A stretch of 64,000 nt of DNA. Origin: Novosphingobium sp. GTDB lineage: Bacteria; Pseudomonadota; Alphaproteobacteria; Sphingomonadales; Sphingomonadaceae. Position numbers and translations under genes: made by a program. Below, in pieces: positions 1 through 8,929 of this stretch (positions are counted from its first letter, which is position 1; every line of letters starts with the position of its first letter). The stretch covers positions 186,001 through 250,000 of the forward strand of contig JAGHZR010000006.1 of assembly GCA_017745295.1 (NCBI GenBank), read 5' to 3'. The notes beneath the pieces are model-generated. The model did no database searches and had not been told where the DNA came from. It saw only the letters and a program-made list of their open reading frames with translations.

Positions 1-1
1 C

Positions 2-223
2 GCTGATGGCGATGGGGACGATTTTCCGGAAGTGCAGGCTGCCTTATTCCTGATCAAGGAACAATTGGATGTGCTCGATCGATTCCGGGCTGCTCTTCTC
101 GAGTACGCGGCACCGGACTTCTGGGATGACAGTCTTCCTGGCGGTTCGCTCGCCCAACACGATTCCGGAGAGATGGCGCGAAATGTCCTGTCCGGCCGTC
201 CTCATTTCTTCCACCGCGACTGA
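2..223 (+). CDS. C-terminal fragment of an unknown protein, cut by the window start
   Basis: An open frame enters from the left edge and ends in TGA, giving about 73 residues (ADGDGDDFPE... to ...GRPHFFHRD). A GTG at 32 is in frame, but no good ribosome site precedes it, so I read this as the tail of a longer gene. The sequence is acidic and partly helical (LIKEQLDVLDRFRAALLEY), without a motif I can name. It is followed after 45 bases by the MocR-type regulator on the same strand. Function unknown. Confidence 0.5.
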   Translation, partial: ADGDGDDFPEVQAALFLIKEQLDVLDRFRAALLEYAAPDFWDDSLPGGSLAQHDSGEMARNVLSGRPHFFHRD

Positions 224-268
224 TGGTCGTGCCTGAATCCTTGGGATCGGCATTTTAGGCGTTCAACG

Positions 269-1651
269 ATGCAAGACTGGACCCCACAAATCGAGCCGGG
301 ATCGGGACCGAAGTATCTCGCGATCGCCGAAGCTCTGTCGAACGACATCGCGGCGGGCAGAGTGCGGCGCGGTGCACGCTTACCCTCGCAACGTCTGCTC
401 GCAGCCCGGCTGGGCTTTGATCTTACGACTGTCACTCGGGCGTACAGGGAGGCCCAACGGCAGGGGCTGATCGAAGGCGATGGTCGCCGCGGAAGCTTCG
501 TGCGCAAATCGCCTCCCCAGCCGGTGAGTTCCGATTTGAGTGCGGGCCGCAGTGGAGGCATGAATACACCGCCGGAGGGAGTGGCGGGTAAGCTTTCGTC
601 TGAATTCATCCGAGCGGCCGAGAATGTCCTCGCTCGCGATTGCGGCGCTCCTTTTCATTACCAGGTTTCCACCGGCATGGCGCGGGCGCGCCAGGCGGGA
701 GAGGAGATCTTGCGTTCGAGGAGTATTCCCTTCGGCAATGAAAACCTGCTCGTTACAGCTGGGGGGCAGCACGCACTCCACGCTATTTTCAGCGCAGAAC
801 TGAAGCGCGGAGACGTTCTGGCAGTCGGCCGATATGTCTATCCTGGAATTCTGTCTCTCGCGCGGCGCTTCGGAATCCAGCTCTGCGTTGTTGACGGCGA
901 TGATGAGGGCATGCTGCCGGAGGCGCTTGATGCCGCCTGTCAGCGCTCCGCTGTCAGGGCGGTCTATCTGGTTCCGAGCAACGATAACCCGACGACCGTT
1001 ACGATGGGCGCCGCGCGTCGTGAAGCTCTGGCTGGTGTGGTCACGTCGCATAAGGTGTCGATCATTGAGGACGATGCCTATGGGCTTCTGGCAACGCGCC
1101 CCGCGACGCCGTTTGCGGCTCTCGTTCCCGACCTGACGTGGCATATCGCGAGCGTGTCGAAGCTGATCACTCCCGGACTGCGTGTCGCATGGATGCGTGT
1201 TCCAAATGCGGCAAGCGCGTGGCGCCTCGGCGCGGATCTGCACGAGACTACGATCATGGCGTCTCCGCTCAATGCAGCAGTGGTGGCTGAGTGGGTGGAC
1301 ACCGGCGTGTTCTTCGACTTGATCGATGATGTGCGAAACGAGGCGCGATCGCGACAGGCGATTGCGCGTTCATGTCTTCCACAAGCTAGCTTTGCTGCAC
1401 ACGAGGATGGCTACCATCTCTGGCTCGAGCTCGGCGACGATGCCATCCCCAGCCAGATCAGCGATGCGCTGCGCCAGCAGGGCGTCAGTGCGACGGCGGG
1501 AGAAGCCTTCGCTGCGGATCGGTCACAGAATCATCGGGCGCTTCGCGTCTCCATCGGAGGATCAATGTCGCAGGATCAGTTGCGCAGGGGACTTTCCGTG
1601 CTTGCTGCAGTGCTTCAGCCGGACGTTACGAGAAAGTCTCTGCTGGTATAG
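269..1651 (+). CDS. MocR-type regulator (GntR wHTH fused to a PLP aminotransferase fold)
   Basis: This 460-residue protein starts with a GntR winged helix (about residues 12-80; PSQRLLAARLGFDLTTVTRAYR is the recognition part). It continues with a class I aminotransferase fold. The PLP lysine is visible as K298 in SVSKLITPGLR, and the SNDNPT and IIEDDAYG segments are the usual cofactor-contacting motifs. MocR proteins are DNA-binding regulators that use PLP or amino-compound signals rather than catalysing transamination. It lies directly upstream of, and on the same strand as, cioA, so it is the obvious candidate regulator of the respiratory cassette. Because the cassette includes a PLP enzyme (5-aminolevulinate synthase), PLP, glycine or 5-aminolevulinate are plausible but unproven signals. 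Length and domain order are normal for the family. Confidence 0.88.
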   Translation: MQDWTPQIEPGSGPKYLAIAEALSNDIAAGRVRRGARLPSQRLLAARLGFDLTTVTRAYREAQRQGLIEGDGRRGSFVRKSPPQPVSSDLSAGRSGGMNTPPEGVAGKLSSEFIRAAENVLARDCGAPFHYQVSTGMARARQAGEEILRSRSIPFGNENLLVTAGGQHALHAIFSAELKRGDVLAVGRYVYPGILSLARRFGIQLCVVDGDDEGMLPEALDAACQRSAVRAVYLVPSNDNPTTVTMGAARREALAGVVTSHKVSIIEDDAYGLLATRPATPFAALVPDLTWHIASVSKLITPGLRVAWMRVPNAASAWRLGADLHETTIMASPLNAAVVAEWVDTGVFFDLIDDVRNEARSRQAIARSCLPQASFAAHEDGYHLWLELGDDAIPSQISDALRQQGVSATAGEAFAADRSQNHRALRVSIGGSMSQDQLRRGLSVLAAVLQPDVTRKSLLV

Positions 1652-1738
1652 TTTGCAGCAGGGACCTCGTGTTGCGATTTTAGCGTGGCCGTCTGAGCCT
1701 TGAAGGCGGCGGGCCCACAAGAGAAAAGGATCCCAGTC

Positions 1739-3130
1739 ATGGGAGACGAAGCCCTCATTCTGGCACGATTGCAGTTTGCATTTACTGTATCGTTCCACTT
1801 CATCTTCCCGTCATTCTCGATCGGGTTGGCAAGCTTCCTGATGGTGCTGGAGGGGCTCTGGCTGAAAACCGGTCGGGGGGTATATGCCAATCTCTATCGG
1901 TACTGGCTGAAGATCTTTGCCGTGGCATTCGGCATGGGCGTCGTTTCGGGCATCGTCATGTCATACCAGTTTGGCACGAATTGGTCTGTGTTCTCCGACA
2001 AGGCGGGGCCGATCGTAGGGCCTTTGATGGCATATGAGGTGCTGACGGCGTTCTTCCTTGAAGCCGGATTCCTTGGTGTGATGCTGTTCGGGATCAACAA
2101 GGTCGGACCCAGGCTCCACTTCTTTGCGACCTGCATGGTTGCTCTTGGAACCTTCATTTCGGCGACCTGGATTATCAGTACCAATAGCTGGATGCAGACG
2201 CCAACCGGCTTTGCCATCAACGCGCAAGGTCAGTTCGTGCCGGCCGGATCCTGGTTACCGATCATATTCAATCCGAGTTTTCCTTATCGTCTCGCCCACG
2301 TTGTCCTTGCAGCCTATCTGACGACGTCGCTGGTCGTCGGCGCAGTTGGCGCCTGGCATTTGTTACGCGACCGCACGAACCCTGGCGCCCGCAAGATGTT
2401 CTCCATGGCCATGGGTATGGTCGCGATCGCGGCGCCCATCCAGATCTTCGTTGGCGACGCCCATGGACTCAATACGCTCGAGCACCAGCCTGTGAAAATC
2501 ATGGCCATGGAAGGGCATTACGAGAGCCATCCGCATGGCGCGCCGCTCATTCTGTTCGGCATTCCCGATCCTGCAGCAAAGCGTATCGACTATGCTCTGG
2601 AAATCCCCAAATTGTCATCGCTCATTCTGAAGCATGATGCCGACGCGCCTCTCGGCGGCCTTGATGCAGTTCCTGATGAACTCGAACCGCCGGTCGCCGT
2701 TGTTTTCTGGACCTTCCGGATCATGGTCGGGTTGGGAATGGCGATGTTGGGGCTTGGTCTGTTCAGTCTGGTGGGACGGGTGAAGGGCAGGCTCTATTCC
2801 TGGCCATTGCTTCACCGACTTGCTGTTGCAATGGGTCCTTCCGGTTTCGTGGCAGTGATCGCTGGATGGGTGACCACCGAAGTTGGGCGGCAACCCTACA
2901 CCGTTTATGGCTATCTTCTGACTGCAAAGTCCCATTCGCCCCTCCAAGCCTCGGCCGTGGCAACCTCGCTTCTCACGTTCGTGATCGTCTACTTCATCGT
3001 CTTTGGATCGGGCACCTACTACCTGCTCCGCTTGATGGCCAAGGCGCCGGCGCCTCACGAAACTGAGCCTGCAGCCACGCCACAACGTGCAGCGGGCATC
3101 ACGCCCGCGCCGGCCTTTGCAAAGGAGTGA
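1739..3130 (+). CDS. cioA: Cyanide-insensitive-type cytochrome bd quinol oxidase, subunit I
   Basis: Subunit I of a bd-type terminal oxidase, an inner-membrane enzyme that oxidises quinol and reduces oxygen to water. The protein (463 residues from this ATG) starts MGDEALILARLQFAF. His20 in SFHFIFPS is the high-spin heme ligand position, and the GRQPY segment near residues 383-387 matches the conserved GRQPW motif. At 463 residues it is clearly shorter than E. coli CydA (about 522), as expected for the short Q-loop CIO subgroup. I chose the ATG at 1739 because GAGAAAAGGA lies 8 bases upstream. An upstream TTG at 1700 is in frame but adds residues outside the family. The gene is followed 5 bases later by cioB. 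CIO enzymes often tolerate cyanide. That property is known of the family and not visible in the sequence. Confidence 0.93.
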   Translation: MGDEALILARLQFAFTVSFHFIFPSFSIGLASFLMVLEGLWLKTGRGVYANLYRYWLKIFAVAFGMGVVSGIVMSYQFGTNWSVFSDKAGPIVGPLMAYEVLTAFFLEAGFLGVMLFGINKVGPRLHFFATCMVALGTFISATWIISTNSWMQTPTGFAINAQGQFVPAGSWLPIIFNPSFPYRLAHVVLAAYLTTSLVVGAVGAWHLLRDRTNPGARKMFSMAMGMVAIAAPIQIFVGDAHGLNTLEHQPVKIMAMEGHYESHPHGAPLILFGIPDPAAKRIDYALEIPKLSSLILKHDADAPLGGLDAVPDELEPPVAVVFWTFRIMVGLGMAMLGLGLFSLVGRVKGRLYSWPLLHRLAVAMGPSGFVAVIAGWVTTEVGRQPYTVYGYLLTAKSHSPLQASAVATSLLTFVIVYFIVFGSGTYYLLRLMAKAPAPHETEPAATPQRAAGITPAPAFAKE

Positions 3131-3135
3131 CCCCT

Positions 3136-4143
3136 ATGTCCTACAGTCTCGATCTCGCGACAGTCTGGGCCTGCATTCTCGCCTTTGCCATTTTCGCGTA
3201 CGTGGTGATGGATGGTTTCGACCTCGGGATCGGCATCCTTTTCCCGACGCTTGAAGTCGGCGATGAACGCGACCAGGCCATGAATTCGATCGCGCCCGTA
3301 TGGGACGGCAACGAGACCTGGCTCGTGCTTGGCGGCGGAGGGCTGATGGCGGCATTTCCGCTCGCCTATGCAGTAATCTTGCCGGCGACTTATCCGCTGG
3401 TCATCGCCATGGTTCTTGGACTGATTTTTCGAGGTGTCGCGTTCGAGTTCCGCTGGCGCGATCCGGACCACCGGGCATTCTGGGATATTGCCTTTTCACT
3501 CGGCTCGATCGTGGCGACGCTCGCACAGGGCATCATGCTCGGCGCGGTACTACAGGGCATACATATCGACGGAAGGGCCTATGCAGGCGGCACGCTTGAC
3601 TGGCTCACGCCCTTCAGCATGCTGACCGGGCTTTCCCTTCTGGCAGGCTATGCCCTTCTTGGTGCCAGCTGGCTTATTGGCAAGTCCCATGGCAGCCTTC
3701 AGGAACATGCCCGCAAGTGGGCGTTTCGTCTTGGTGTCCTGACACTCGCGGGAATGGCTGCCGTGAGCATAGCCACGCCGTTTCTCGCGATCGATTACTG
3801 GCAGCGCTGGTTCCGCATGCCCGGCGTGCTGTTTACCGCGCAGGTCCCGCTGGCGACCCTGGTGGTCAGCGGGCTTTTCTTCTGGAGCCTTCGAAAGGGC
3901 AGGGAACGTCTCCCCTTTTTGCTCACCTTACTGCTTTTCGCGCTTGGTTTTGTCGGTCTCGGGATCAGCATGTTCCCCTATGTCGTGCCCCGGGCGCTAA
4001 CGATTTGGGATACCGCAGCACCCGCAGGCAGCCAGATATTCATGCTCGTTGGCACGGTATTCATCCTGCCTCTCATCATCAGCTACACCGCATGGGCCTA
4101 TTATGTGTTCCGCGGAAAGGCTGCGACCGAAGGTTATCACTGA
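3136..4143 (+). CDS. cioB: Cytochrome bd (CIO-type) quinol oxidase, subunit II
   Basis: Subunit II of the bd oxidase, 335 residues with multiple hydrophobic segments. The N-terminus MSYSLDLATVWACILAFAIFAYVVMDGFDLGIGIL carries the DGFDLG motif typical of CydB, and IAPVWDGNETWLV follows. The ATG at 3136 is preferred: AAAGGAG lies just upstream, within the end of cioA. An in-frame GTG at 3127 is the alternative. The stop codon overlaps the start of the small DUF2474 gene by one base, so the three oxidase genes are translationally linked. The length is normal for the family. Confidence 0.93.
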   Translation: MSYSLDLATVWACILAFAIFAYVVMDGFDLGIGILFPTLEVGDERDQAMNSIAPVWDGNETWLVLGGGGLMAAFPLAYAVILPATYPLVIAMVLGLIFRGVAFEFRWRDPDHRAFWDIAFSLGSIVATLAQGIMLGAVLQGIHIDGRAYAGGTLDWLTPFSMLTGLSLLAGYALLGASWLIGKSHGSLQEHARKWAFRLGVLTLAGMAAVSIATPFLAIDYWQRWFRMPGVLFTAQVPLATLVVSGLFFWSLRKGRERLPFLLTLLLFALGFVGLGISMFPYVVPRALTIWDTAAPAGSQIFMLVGTVFILPLIISYTAWAYYVFRGKAATEGYH

Positions 4144-4265
4144 TGGTCCGCGCACCACTCGAGCCGCTGTGGCAGCGCGCCGCTTGGCTTGCCCTCATCT
4201 GGCTTCTCAGCGTTCTGGCGCTCGGCCTCGTTGCCGGTGTCATCCGCTGGTGGCTCAACTCTTGA
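4143..4265 (+). CDS. DUF2474 small membrane protein of the bd oxidase
   Basis: A 40-residue protein, MVRAPLEPLWQRAAWLAL... ending RWWLNS, starts at an ATG that shares its first base with the last base of the cioB stop. It has a short basic amphipathic start, one transmembrane helix (about residues 14-34) and a WW pair near the C-terminus. Size, position and pattern match the DUF2474 proteins found directly after cioAB/cydAB. Single-helix small subunits such as CydX stabilise bd oxidases in other bacteria, and a similar role is inferred here. It is easily missed by gene callers because it is so short. Confidence 0.8.
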   Translation: MVRAPLEPLWQRAAWLALIWLLSVLALGLVAGVIRWWLNS

Positions 4266-4289
4266 TTTCATTCGCTTGGAGCGAAACCA

Positions 4290-5519
4290 ATGGACTCCCA
4301 ATCTTTCTTCGAAGATCTGCTTGCCAAAACGCGCCTCGATGGTCGCTATCGCACTTTCGCTCAACTTGAGCGCGTCGCCGGATCTTTCCCTACGGCACGT
4401 TGGCACCGGCCAGACGGCACTGTCCGGGACGTCACGGTCTGGTGTAGCAACGATTACCTAGGGATGGGGCAGCATCCGGACGTCCTGGCTGCAATGCATG
4501 AGGCAATTGAACGTGCCGGCGCTGGGGCGGGCGGCACCCGCAACATTTCGGGCACCGTCACCGAACATGTTGAGCTGGAGCGGGAGCTTGCGGCTCTGCA
4601 TGGGAAAGAGGCTTCTCTCCTTTTCACATCCGGCTGGATTTCCAATCTCGCCGCCCTGGGAACGCTTGGACGTCTGCTCCCGAATTGTGTGATTTTCTCG
4701 GACGCGCTCAATCATAACTCGATGATTGAGGGAATTCGTCGTTCGGGGGCTGATCGTAAGATCTTTCGCCACAATGATGTCGCTCACCTCGAGGAACTCC
4801 TGCAATCGGTTGATCCGGAACGTCCGAAAATCATCGCCTTTGAGAGTGTCTACTCGATGGACGGCGACGTCGCTCCGATTGAGGCAATTTGCGACTTGGC
4901 CGATCGCTACGATGCATTGACTTATCTGGATGAGGTCCATGCTGTGGGGATGTATGGTCCCCACGGAGGGGGCATCGCCGAGCGAGAAGGCCTGGCAGAC
5001 CGGTTGACGCTGATTGAGGGAACGCTCGCCAAAGCCTTTGGCGTGATTGGTGGCTATGTGTCCGGCCCTGCGCTGCTGATCGACGTCATTCGCAGCTTTG
5101 CAGAGAGCTTCATTTTCACGACGTCACTTTGCCCGCATCTTGCGGCCGGTGCCCTCGCAGCGGTCCGCCACCTGCGCGCCAGTGATGAAGAACGGCGCTT
5201 GCAGCAGGAAAACGTGGACCGGTTGAAAACTGCACTAAAGGCGGTTGGATTGCCGGTGGGCGCCGATACGGCCACGCACATCGTGCCGCTGATGGTGGGA
5301 GAGGCGCATCGCTGCCGGCAGATCAGCGAACTGCTCCTTGAGGAGTACGGTATCTACGTTCAGCCGATCAACTACCCAACCGTACCGATCGGCGAGGAGC
5401 GTCTCCGTATCACGCCGACACCATTCCACGGGCAGAAGCACATCGACCGTCTCGTGGATGCGCTGGTCGAGATCCGTTCCAGAATCGGCTGGCACAGCGA
5501 GGGGAGGCTGGCAGCATGA
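4290..5519 (+). CDS. hemA: 5-aminolevulinate synthase (glycine + succinyl-CoA to ALA)
   Basis: A PLP enzyme of the alpha-oxoamine synthase family and the first committed step of tetrapyrrole synthesis in alphaproteobacteria. The 409 residues show [25 protein letters not shown], the [10 protein letters not shown] segment, and the PLP lysine K248 in [14 protein letters not shown]. These are all standard for ALAS rather than for KBL or AONS. It begins 24 bases after the DUF2474 gene and its stop overlaps the aldolase start by 4 bases (ATGA), so it is part of the oxidase operon. Alphaproteobacteria normally have a chromosomal hemA, so this is probably an extra copy tied to heme demand of the bd oxidase (three hemes per enzyme). 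That link is an inference. Confidence 0.93.
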   Translation: MDSQSFFEDLLAKTRLDGRYRTFAQLERVAGSFPTARWHRPDGTVRDVTVWCSNDYLGMGQHPDVLAAMHEAIERAGAGAGGTRNISGTVTEHVELERELAALHGKEASLLFTSGWISNLAALGTLGRLLPNCVIFSDALNHNSMIEGIRRSGADRKIFRHNDVAHLEELLQSVDPERPKIIAFESVYSMDGDVAPIEAICDLADRYDALTYLDEVHAVGMYGPHGGGIAEREGLADRLTLIEGTLAKAFGVIGGYVSGPALLIDVIRSFAESFIFTTSLCPHLAAGALAAVRHLRASDEERRLQQENVDRLKTALKAVGLPVGADTATHIVPLMVGEAHRCRQISELLLEEYGIYVQPINYPTVPIGEERLRITPTPFHGQKHIDRLVDALVEIRSRIGWHSEGRLAA

Positions 5520-6148
5520 AGGCCGCATTCTCACAGGCCATGCAGCAGCTTCCACTTGTGGCAATCTTGCGGGGCATTCAGGCAGATGAGGTCGAACCGA
5601 TCGGCGAGGTATTGGCGGCAAGCGGGTTTCGGATCATCGAGGTTCCGCTGACCTCTCCCGATGCATTCGAAAGCATCGCCAGGCTTGTACGGTTGCTGCC
5701 ACATGATGTCATTGTCGGTGCAGGCACGGTTCGGCGGCGCGAGCAACTCGACCGTCTTGTAGATGCCGGTGGGCGCCTCATGGTCACGCCGCATGCCGAC
5801 GCCGCATTGATTGAAGTCGCGGTGGCGGCAGGCCTGGCCACTCTTCCCGGTGTTGCGACACCGACTGAGGCGTTCTGCGCACTGGATGCGGGGGCAGATG
5901 GCCTGAAACTGTTCCCATCCTCGTCCATTCCGCCTGCAACTGTTGCCGCTTTCCGTACCGTTGTCGGGAAAGACGTCGACCTATGTCCCACCGGAGGCGT
6001 CGAGCCTGAAGATTTCGCCAGTTACGTCAAAGCCGGGGCGTCGGGTTTTGGTCTTGGCGGGGGGCTCTATCGTCCCGGACATGGGCCTGCTGAAGTTGCC
6101 GCCAAGGCACGGGCCTATGTGGACAGTTGGCGTGCGCTTCATGGTTAA
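5516..6148 (+). CDS. dgoA: KDPG/KDPGal-type aldolase (2-dehydro-3-deoxy-6-phosphogalactonate aldolase)
   Basis: A class I aldolase that splits 2-keto-3-deoxy-6-phospho-sugar acids to pyruvate and glyceraldehyde 3-phosphate. The 210 residues begin with [14 protein letters not shown] and carry [15 protein letters not shown] (catalytic Glu), GAGTV, the Schiff-base lysine K131 in [11 protein letters not shown], and PTGGV for phosphate binding. LPLVAILRG and the overall length point to the DgoA (phosphogalactonate) branch. No other sugar-acid genes are nearby, so its substrate in this setting is uncertain. It overlaps hemA by 4 bases and the desaturase by 8, so it is certainly co-transcribed with them. 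An alternative is that it serves as a pyruvate source, and 2-oxo acids trap cyanide; this is speculation. Confidence 0.88.
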   Translation: MKAAFSQAMQQLPLVAILRGIQADEVEPIGEVLAASGFRIIEVPLTSPDAFESIARLVRLLPHDVIVGAGTVRRREQLDRLVDAGGRLMVTPHADAALIEVAVAAGLATLPGVATPTEAFCALDAGADGLKLFPSSSIPPATVAAFRTVVGKDVDLCPTGGVEPEDFASYVKAGASGFGLGGGLYRPGHGPAEVAAKARAYVDSWRALHG

Positions 6149-7253
6149 GAATGAGGTATTCGAGAGAGGGGAGGCGGTCGCTGTAGCACATGCTGCCGCA
6201 GCAACCGGCCAACAGTCTGAAGATCGAGACCTGTTGATTGCTGCTGCGCGGATCGCGCGAGAACTTTCCGAGCCGGCAGCGGCCATTTACTGGACCGATC
6301 TCGCGATTACGGCCGGGCTTTCGTACGGGGCGCTTGCCGGTGTCATTCTGCTACCGTTCTCGATCTGGAGCGCAAGCTTGGCGCTCGTCGCCGTGTTCGG
6401 ATTCTACCGCGGCTTGAGCTTCATACATGAGTTGTCGCACATTCGCCCCGGAAAGCTTCCGGGCTTCAGAACATCCTGGAATCTTCTTTTTGGGATACCT
6501 CTGCTCGTTCCTTCATTCTTGTATGACGAGGTACATCTCGTCCATCATTCGAAGCTCAATTACGGCACTGTCGCTGATCCGGAATACCTGCAAATCGGGA
6601 GGATGAAATCCTGGCAGGTCGGGGCTTTCATAGCCGTGGCAGCGCTCGCGCCGATAGCTCTACTTGCCCGCTTTGCGTTGCTGGCGCCGGCTAGCCTGTT
6701 GTCAGGCAGACTGCGCCAACGAGTTCTGACTCGATGGTCATCGCTGGCGATCAACCACGGCTTTCGGCGCAGGCTGTCGTCTAAGCAGGCTGCCGGAGAG
6801 TGGCGAGTTCTCGAAGGCATTACCTCGTGCTGGGCGTTGACCATTTGCAGCTTGACCGTGACGGGAGCTGTAAATCTCGGTAATGTCACAGCTTGCATTG
6901 CGATTGGCGGCGGGGTGGCCCTGGTCAACCAGGTCAGAACGTTGGTCTCGCATGTCTGGAGCAATGAGACTGGCGGATCTCTGACCCTGATCGAACAATA
7001 TCAGGATTCCGTAAATCTGCCGGAACCCAACCTTCTGACGACCCTCTTGGCTCCAGTAGGGCTGAGGTATCATGCACTCCACCATTTGATGCCATCGCTG
7101 CCGTATCACGCCTTGCCATTGGCCCACCGACGCATGGTGGGTGAAATGGCGACTGGAACTGCGTATTCAGCAGGCAACTATCGCGGTGTCTGGGCCGTTT
7201 TTGCCCGGATCAGGGGGTATGATGCACCGCTTGCTGCCACCTGCACGAAATGA
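6141..7253 (+). CDS. Membrane fatty-acid desaturase
   Basis: A 370-residue integral-membrane di-iron desaturase. Three histidine boxes are present: HELSH (96-100), HLVHH (132-136) and HALHH (311-315), with hydrophobic segments between them. I chose the ATG at 6141, which overlaps the aldolase stop (ATGGTTAA). The frame is open upstream, but that part is the shadow of the aldolase gene. It is the last gene of the oxidase operon. Desaturases introduce double bonds into acyl chains and would change membrane fluidity around a quinol oxidase. The exact substrate cannot be read from the sequence. Downstream the coding stops and a decayed stretch begins. Confidence 0.85.
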   Translation: MVKNEVFERGEAVAVAHAAAATGQQSEDRDLLIAAARIARELSEPAAAIYWTDLAITAGLSYGALAGVILLPFSIWSASLALVAVFGFYRGLSFIHELSHIRPGKLPGFRTSWNLLFGIPLLVPSFLYDEVHLVHHSKLNYGTVADPEYLQIGRMKSWQVGAFIAVAALAPIALLARFALLAPASLLSGRLRQRVLTRWSSLAINHGFRRRLSSKQAAGEWRVLEGITSCWALTICSLTVTGAVNLGNVTACIAIGGGVALVNQVRTLVSHVWSNETGGSLTLIEQYQDSVNLPEPNLLTTLLAPVGLRYHALHHLMPSLPYHALPLAHRRMVGEMATGTAYSAGNYRGVWAVFARIRGYDAPLAATCTK

Positions 7254-7778
7254 CGGTTGCGGCGCCGCCAGCGTGGCTGGCAGGCCGGTCCATCTGCCTA
7301 AATCATTCTGCCCTCTCAAGAACCCGTCCGGTGCGAACTTGGGACGAATTTGCCAGTTCGTGGGGGCCGCCAACTTCTTCAACGGCGGCGATACGCCGCA
7401 GCCGCAAATCACACCATCGGTCTGATGCGATGCATGCGAGCGCCTTTGCGGGCGCTCGCCGAGCTATGTTCCTGATCCGTAAGCGCGGAAGAAAAGCACC
7501 CTTTGACGCTTATGGACGCTTTCTATGAACCGGGACCTGCGGGCATGGCGGGCACCTTCATCATGAAGGCGAGCTAGCACGCGCTGCCTGCAATTTCGAT
7601 CCGAGCCAGCAGTGTCGTTAGCGGCGGAACTGGCCGCGGCTTCTCGCGGAAGCTCACACCAAGTGGCCGGTAGGCTGCAAAGCCATGGGAGCGCACCGTT
7701 CTTGCGAATCGAGTTGACGCGGAGACGGGTGTTATCCGCGAGTGGTCTGCGTCTGTAGAGCCGGCGATGGGCTTGGGC
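7254..7778. other. Non-coding or decayed stretch between desaturase and insertion sequence
   Basis: About 525 bases without a convincing gene. Short frames exist on both strands but lack ribosome sites and family features. A minus-strand frame that reads out of the insertion sequence and ends near 7574 (…GFAAYRPLGVSFREKPRP…) could be the tail of a gene destroyed at the junction. I do not recognise it. The desaturase operon probably ends here, though I see no clear intrinsic terminator. Confidence 0.5.
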
Positions 7779-7823
7779 TGACCCTGTCCCAGTTCTGCCA
7801 CCGGCCAGAACGAGAGATCCGGC

Positions 7824-7859
7824 GCTTCATCGGCCGGGGTTAACCCCGGCCGATGAAGC
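7824..7859. repeat. Perfect 36-base palindrome at the end of orfB
   Basis: GCTTCATCGGCCGGGGTT at 7824-7841 is followed immediately by its exact reverse complement (7842-7859). The transposase stop codon lies inside it. In RNA or single-stranded DNA it would form a very stable GC-rich hairpin. It may act as a transcription barrier at the end of the element. No T-run follows, so it is not a classical intrinsic terminator. Confidence 0.8.
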
Positions 7860-8675
7860 AAATTCGGCCGGCGTCATGAACCCCAGGGATGTGTGAGGTC
7901 GGGTCTCGTTGAAGTCCGTCCGCCACGCCTCGATCTTGCTCCTGGCGTCGTCCAAAGACAAGAACCAGTGCGTGTTGAGGCATTCATCGCGCAGCCGTCC
8001 GTTGAAGCTTTCCACGAAGGCATTGTCGGTAGGTTTTCCAGGCCTGCTGAAGTCCAGCGTCACACGGTTCATGTAGGCCCAATGGTCGAGCGCCCGAGAG
8101 ATGAATTCAGGGCCATTGTCCACCCTGATCCTGGCAGGTCCGCCGCCGCGCTCGAACAGCAGGCGATCCATGACGGCTACCACCTGCTCGCCCTTGATCC
8201 CCTGATCGACATGGATCGCCAGGCACTCACGGGTGTAGGCATCAACGACGGTCAAAGCGCGGAAGCGCTTACCGTTGAACAGGGCATCGGACACGAAGTC
8301 CATCGCCCAGACTTCGTTCCTGTGCGAGGGCAGCGGCCGTTCTACCCGCCGCGCGGCCATGACGTGACGACGGGGCCTTTTTACCCTTAAATTAAGGCCT
8401 TCCAGTCGGTAAAGGCGATGTACCCGCTTCACGTTGACCGGCCAGCCTTCACGCCGAAGCAGTACATGGATACGGCGATAGCCATAGCGCACGCGGGTCG
8501 CCGCGATCTCCTTGATCCTGTTCCTGAGCGGCGCCTGGTCGCTTCGGATCGACCTGTAGCGGTGCGTCTTGCGATCGAAGCGGAGAACCGCGCAGCTACG
8601 CCGCTCGCTCACCCGATAGCGATCCTGCACCCAATGGACGATCTCACGAAGACGAACAGGCGCTATACTTTTTTT
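7827..8675 (-). CDS. IS3-family transposase OrfB (DDE integrase core), made by -1 frameshift
   Basis: The DDE catalytic part of the transposase. Key segments are AMDFVSDAL (first Asp), RVDNGPEFIS (second Asp) and NAFVESFNGRLRDECLN (Glu), followed by the RPHTSLGFMTPAEF tail seen in IS407-type elements. The frame continues upstream of the real junction, but that part overlaps OrfA. The expected start of useful coding is the A7 slippery run, where OrfA (GCA AAA AAA GTA TAG) shifts to OrfB (GGC AAA AAA AGT). The last codons and the stop lie inside a perfect 36-base palindrome. The element looks intact and potentially active. Confidence 0.88.
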   Translation of the reverse strand, partial: KKSIAPVRLREIVHWVQDRYRVSERRSCAVLRFDRKTHRYRSIRSDQAPLRNRIKEIAATRVRYGYRRIHVLLRREGWPVNVKRVHRLYRLEGLNLRVKRPRRHVMAARRVERPLPSHRNEVWAMDFVSDALFNGKRFRALTVVDAYTRECLAIHVDQGIKGEQVVAVMDRLLFERGGGPARIRVDNGPEFISRALDHWAYMNRVTLDFSRPGKPTDNAFVESFNGRLRDECLNTHWFLSLDDARSKIEAWRTDFNETRPHTSLGFMTPAEFASSAGVNPGR

Positions 8676-8929
8676 GCCAGAACCTCCTGGAGCATGGCTT
8701 TGTCCAGCGACAGGTCGGCCACAAGCCGCTTGAGCTTCTGGTTCTCTTCCTCCAACTGCCGCATCTTGCGCAGCTCCGATGGACCAAGGCCGCCGTATAA
8801 CTGCTTCCAGCGGTAGTACGTCGCCTCCGAAACGCCCATCTTCCGGCACACCTCGGCGACCGGCGTGCCGACCTCCGCCTGGCGCAGCGCAAACGCGATC
8901 TGCTCGCCCGTGAACTTCGACTTCTTCAT
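8663..8929 (-). CDS. IS3-family transposase OrfA (HTH protein)
   Basis: This 88-residue protein begins MKKSKFTGEQIAFALRQAE and contains a Tra8/HTH_21-type helix-turn-helix (VAEVCRKMGVSEATYYRWK). A leucine-zipper-like helix follows (LRKMRQLEEENQKLKRLVADLSL). This is the standard OrfA layout, which binds the terminal repeats. It ends just after an A7 run (plus-strand T7 at 8669-8675) where ribosomes are expected to slip by -1 to make the OrfAB transposase. Confidence 0.9.
   Translation of the reverse strand: MKKSKFTGEQIAFALRQAEVGTPVAEVCRKMGVSEATYYRWKQLYGGLGPSELRKMRQLEEENQKLKRLVADLSLDKAMLQEVLAKKV

Noticed and set aside
7574..7861. 95-codon minus-strand gene reading out of the insertion sequence
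   Set aside because: Its start lies inside the insertion sequence and overlaps the transposase end; at best it is the tail of a destroyed gene.
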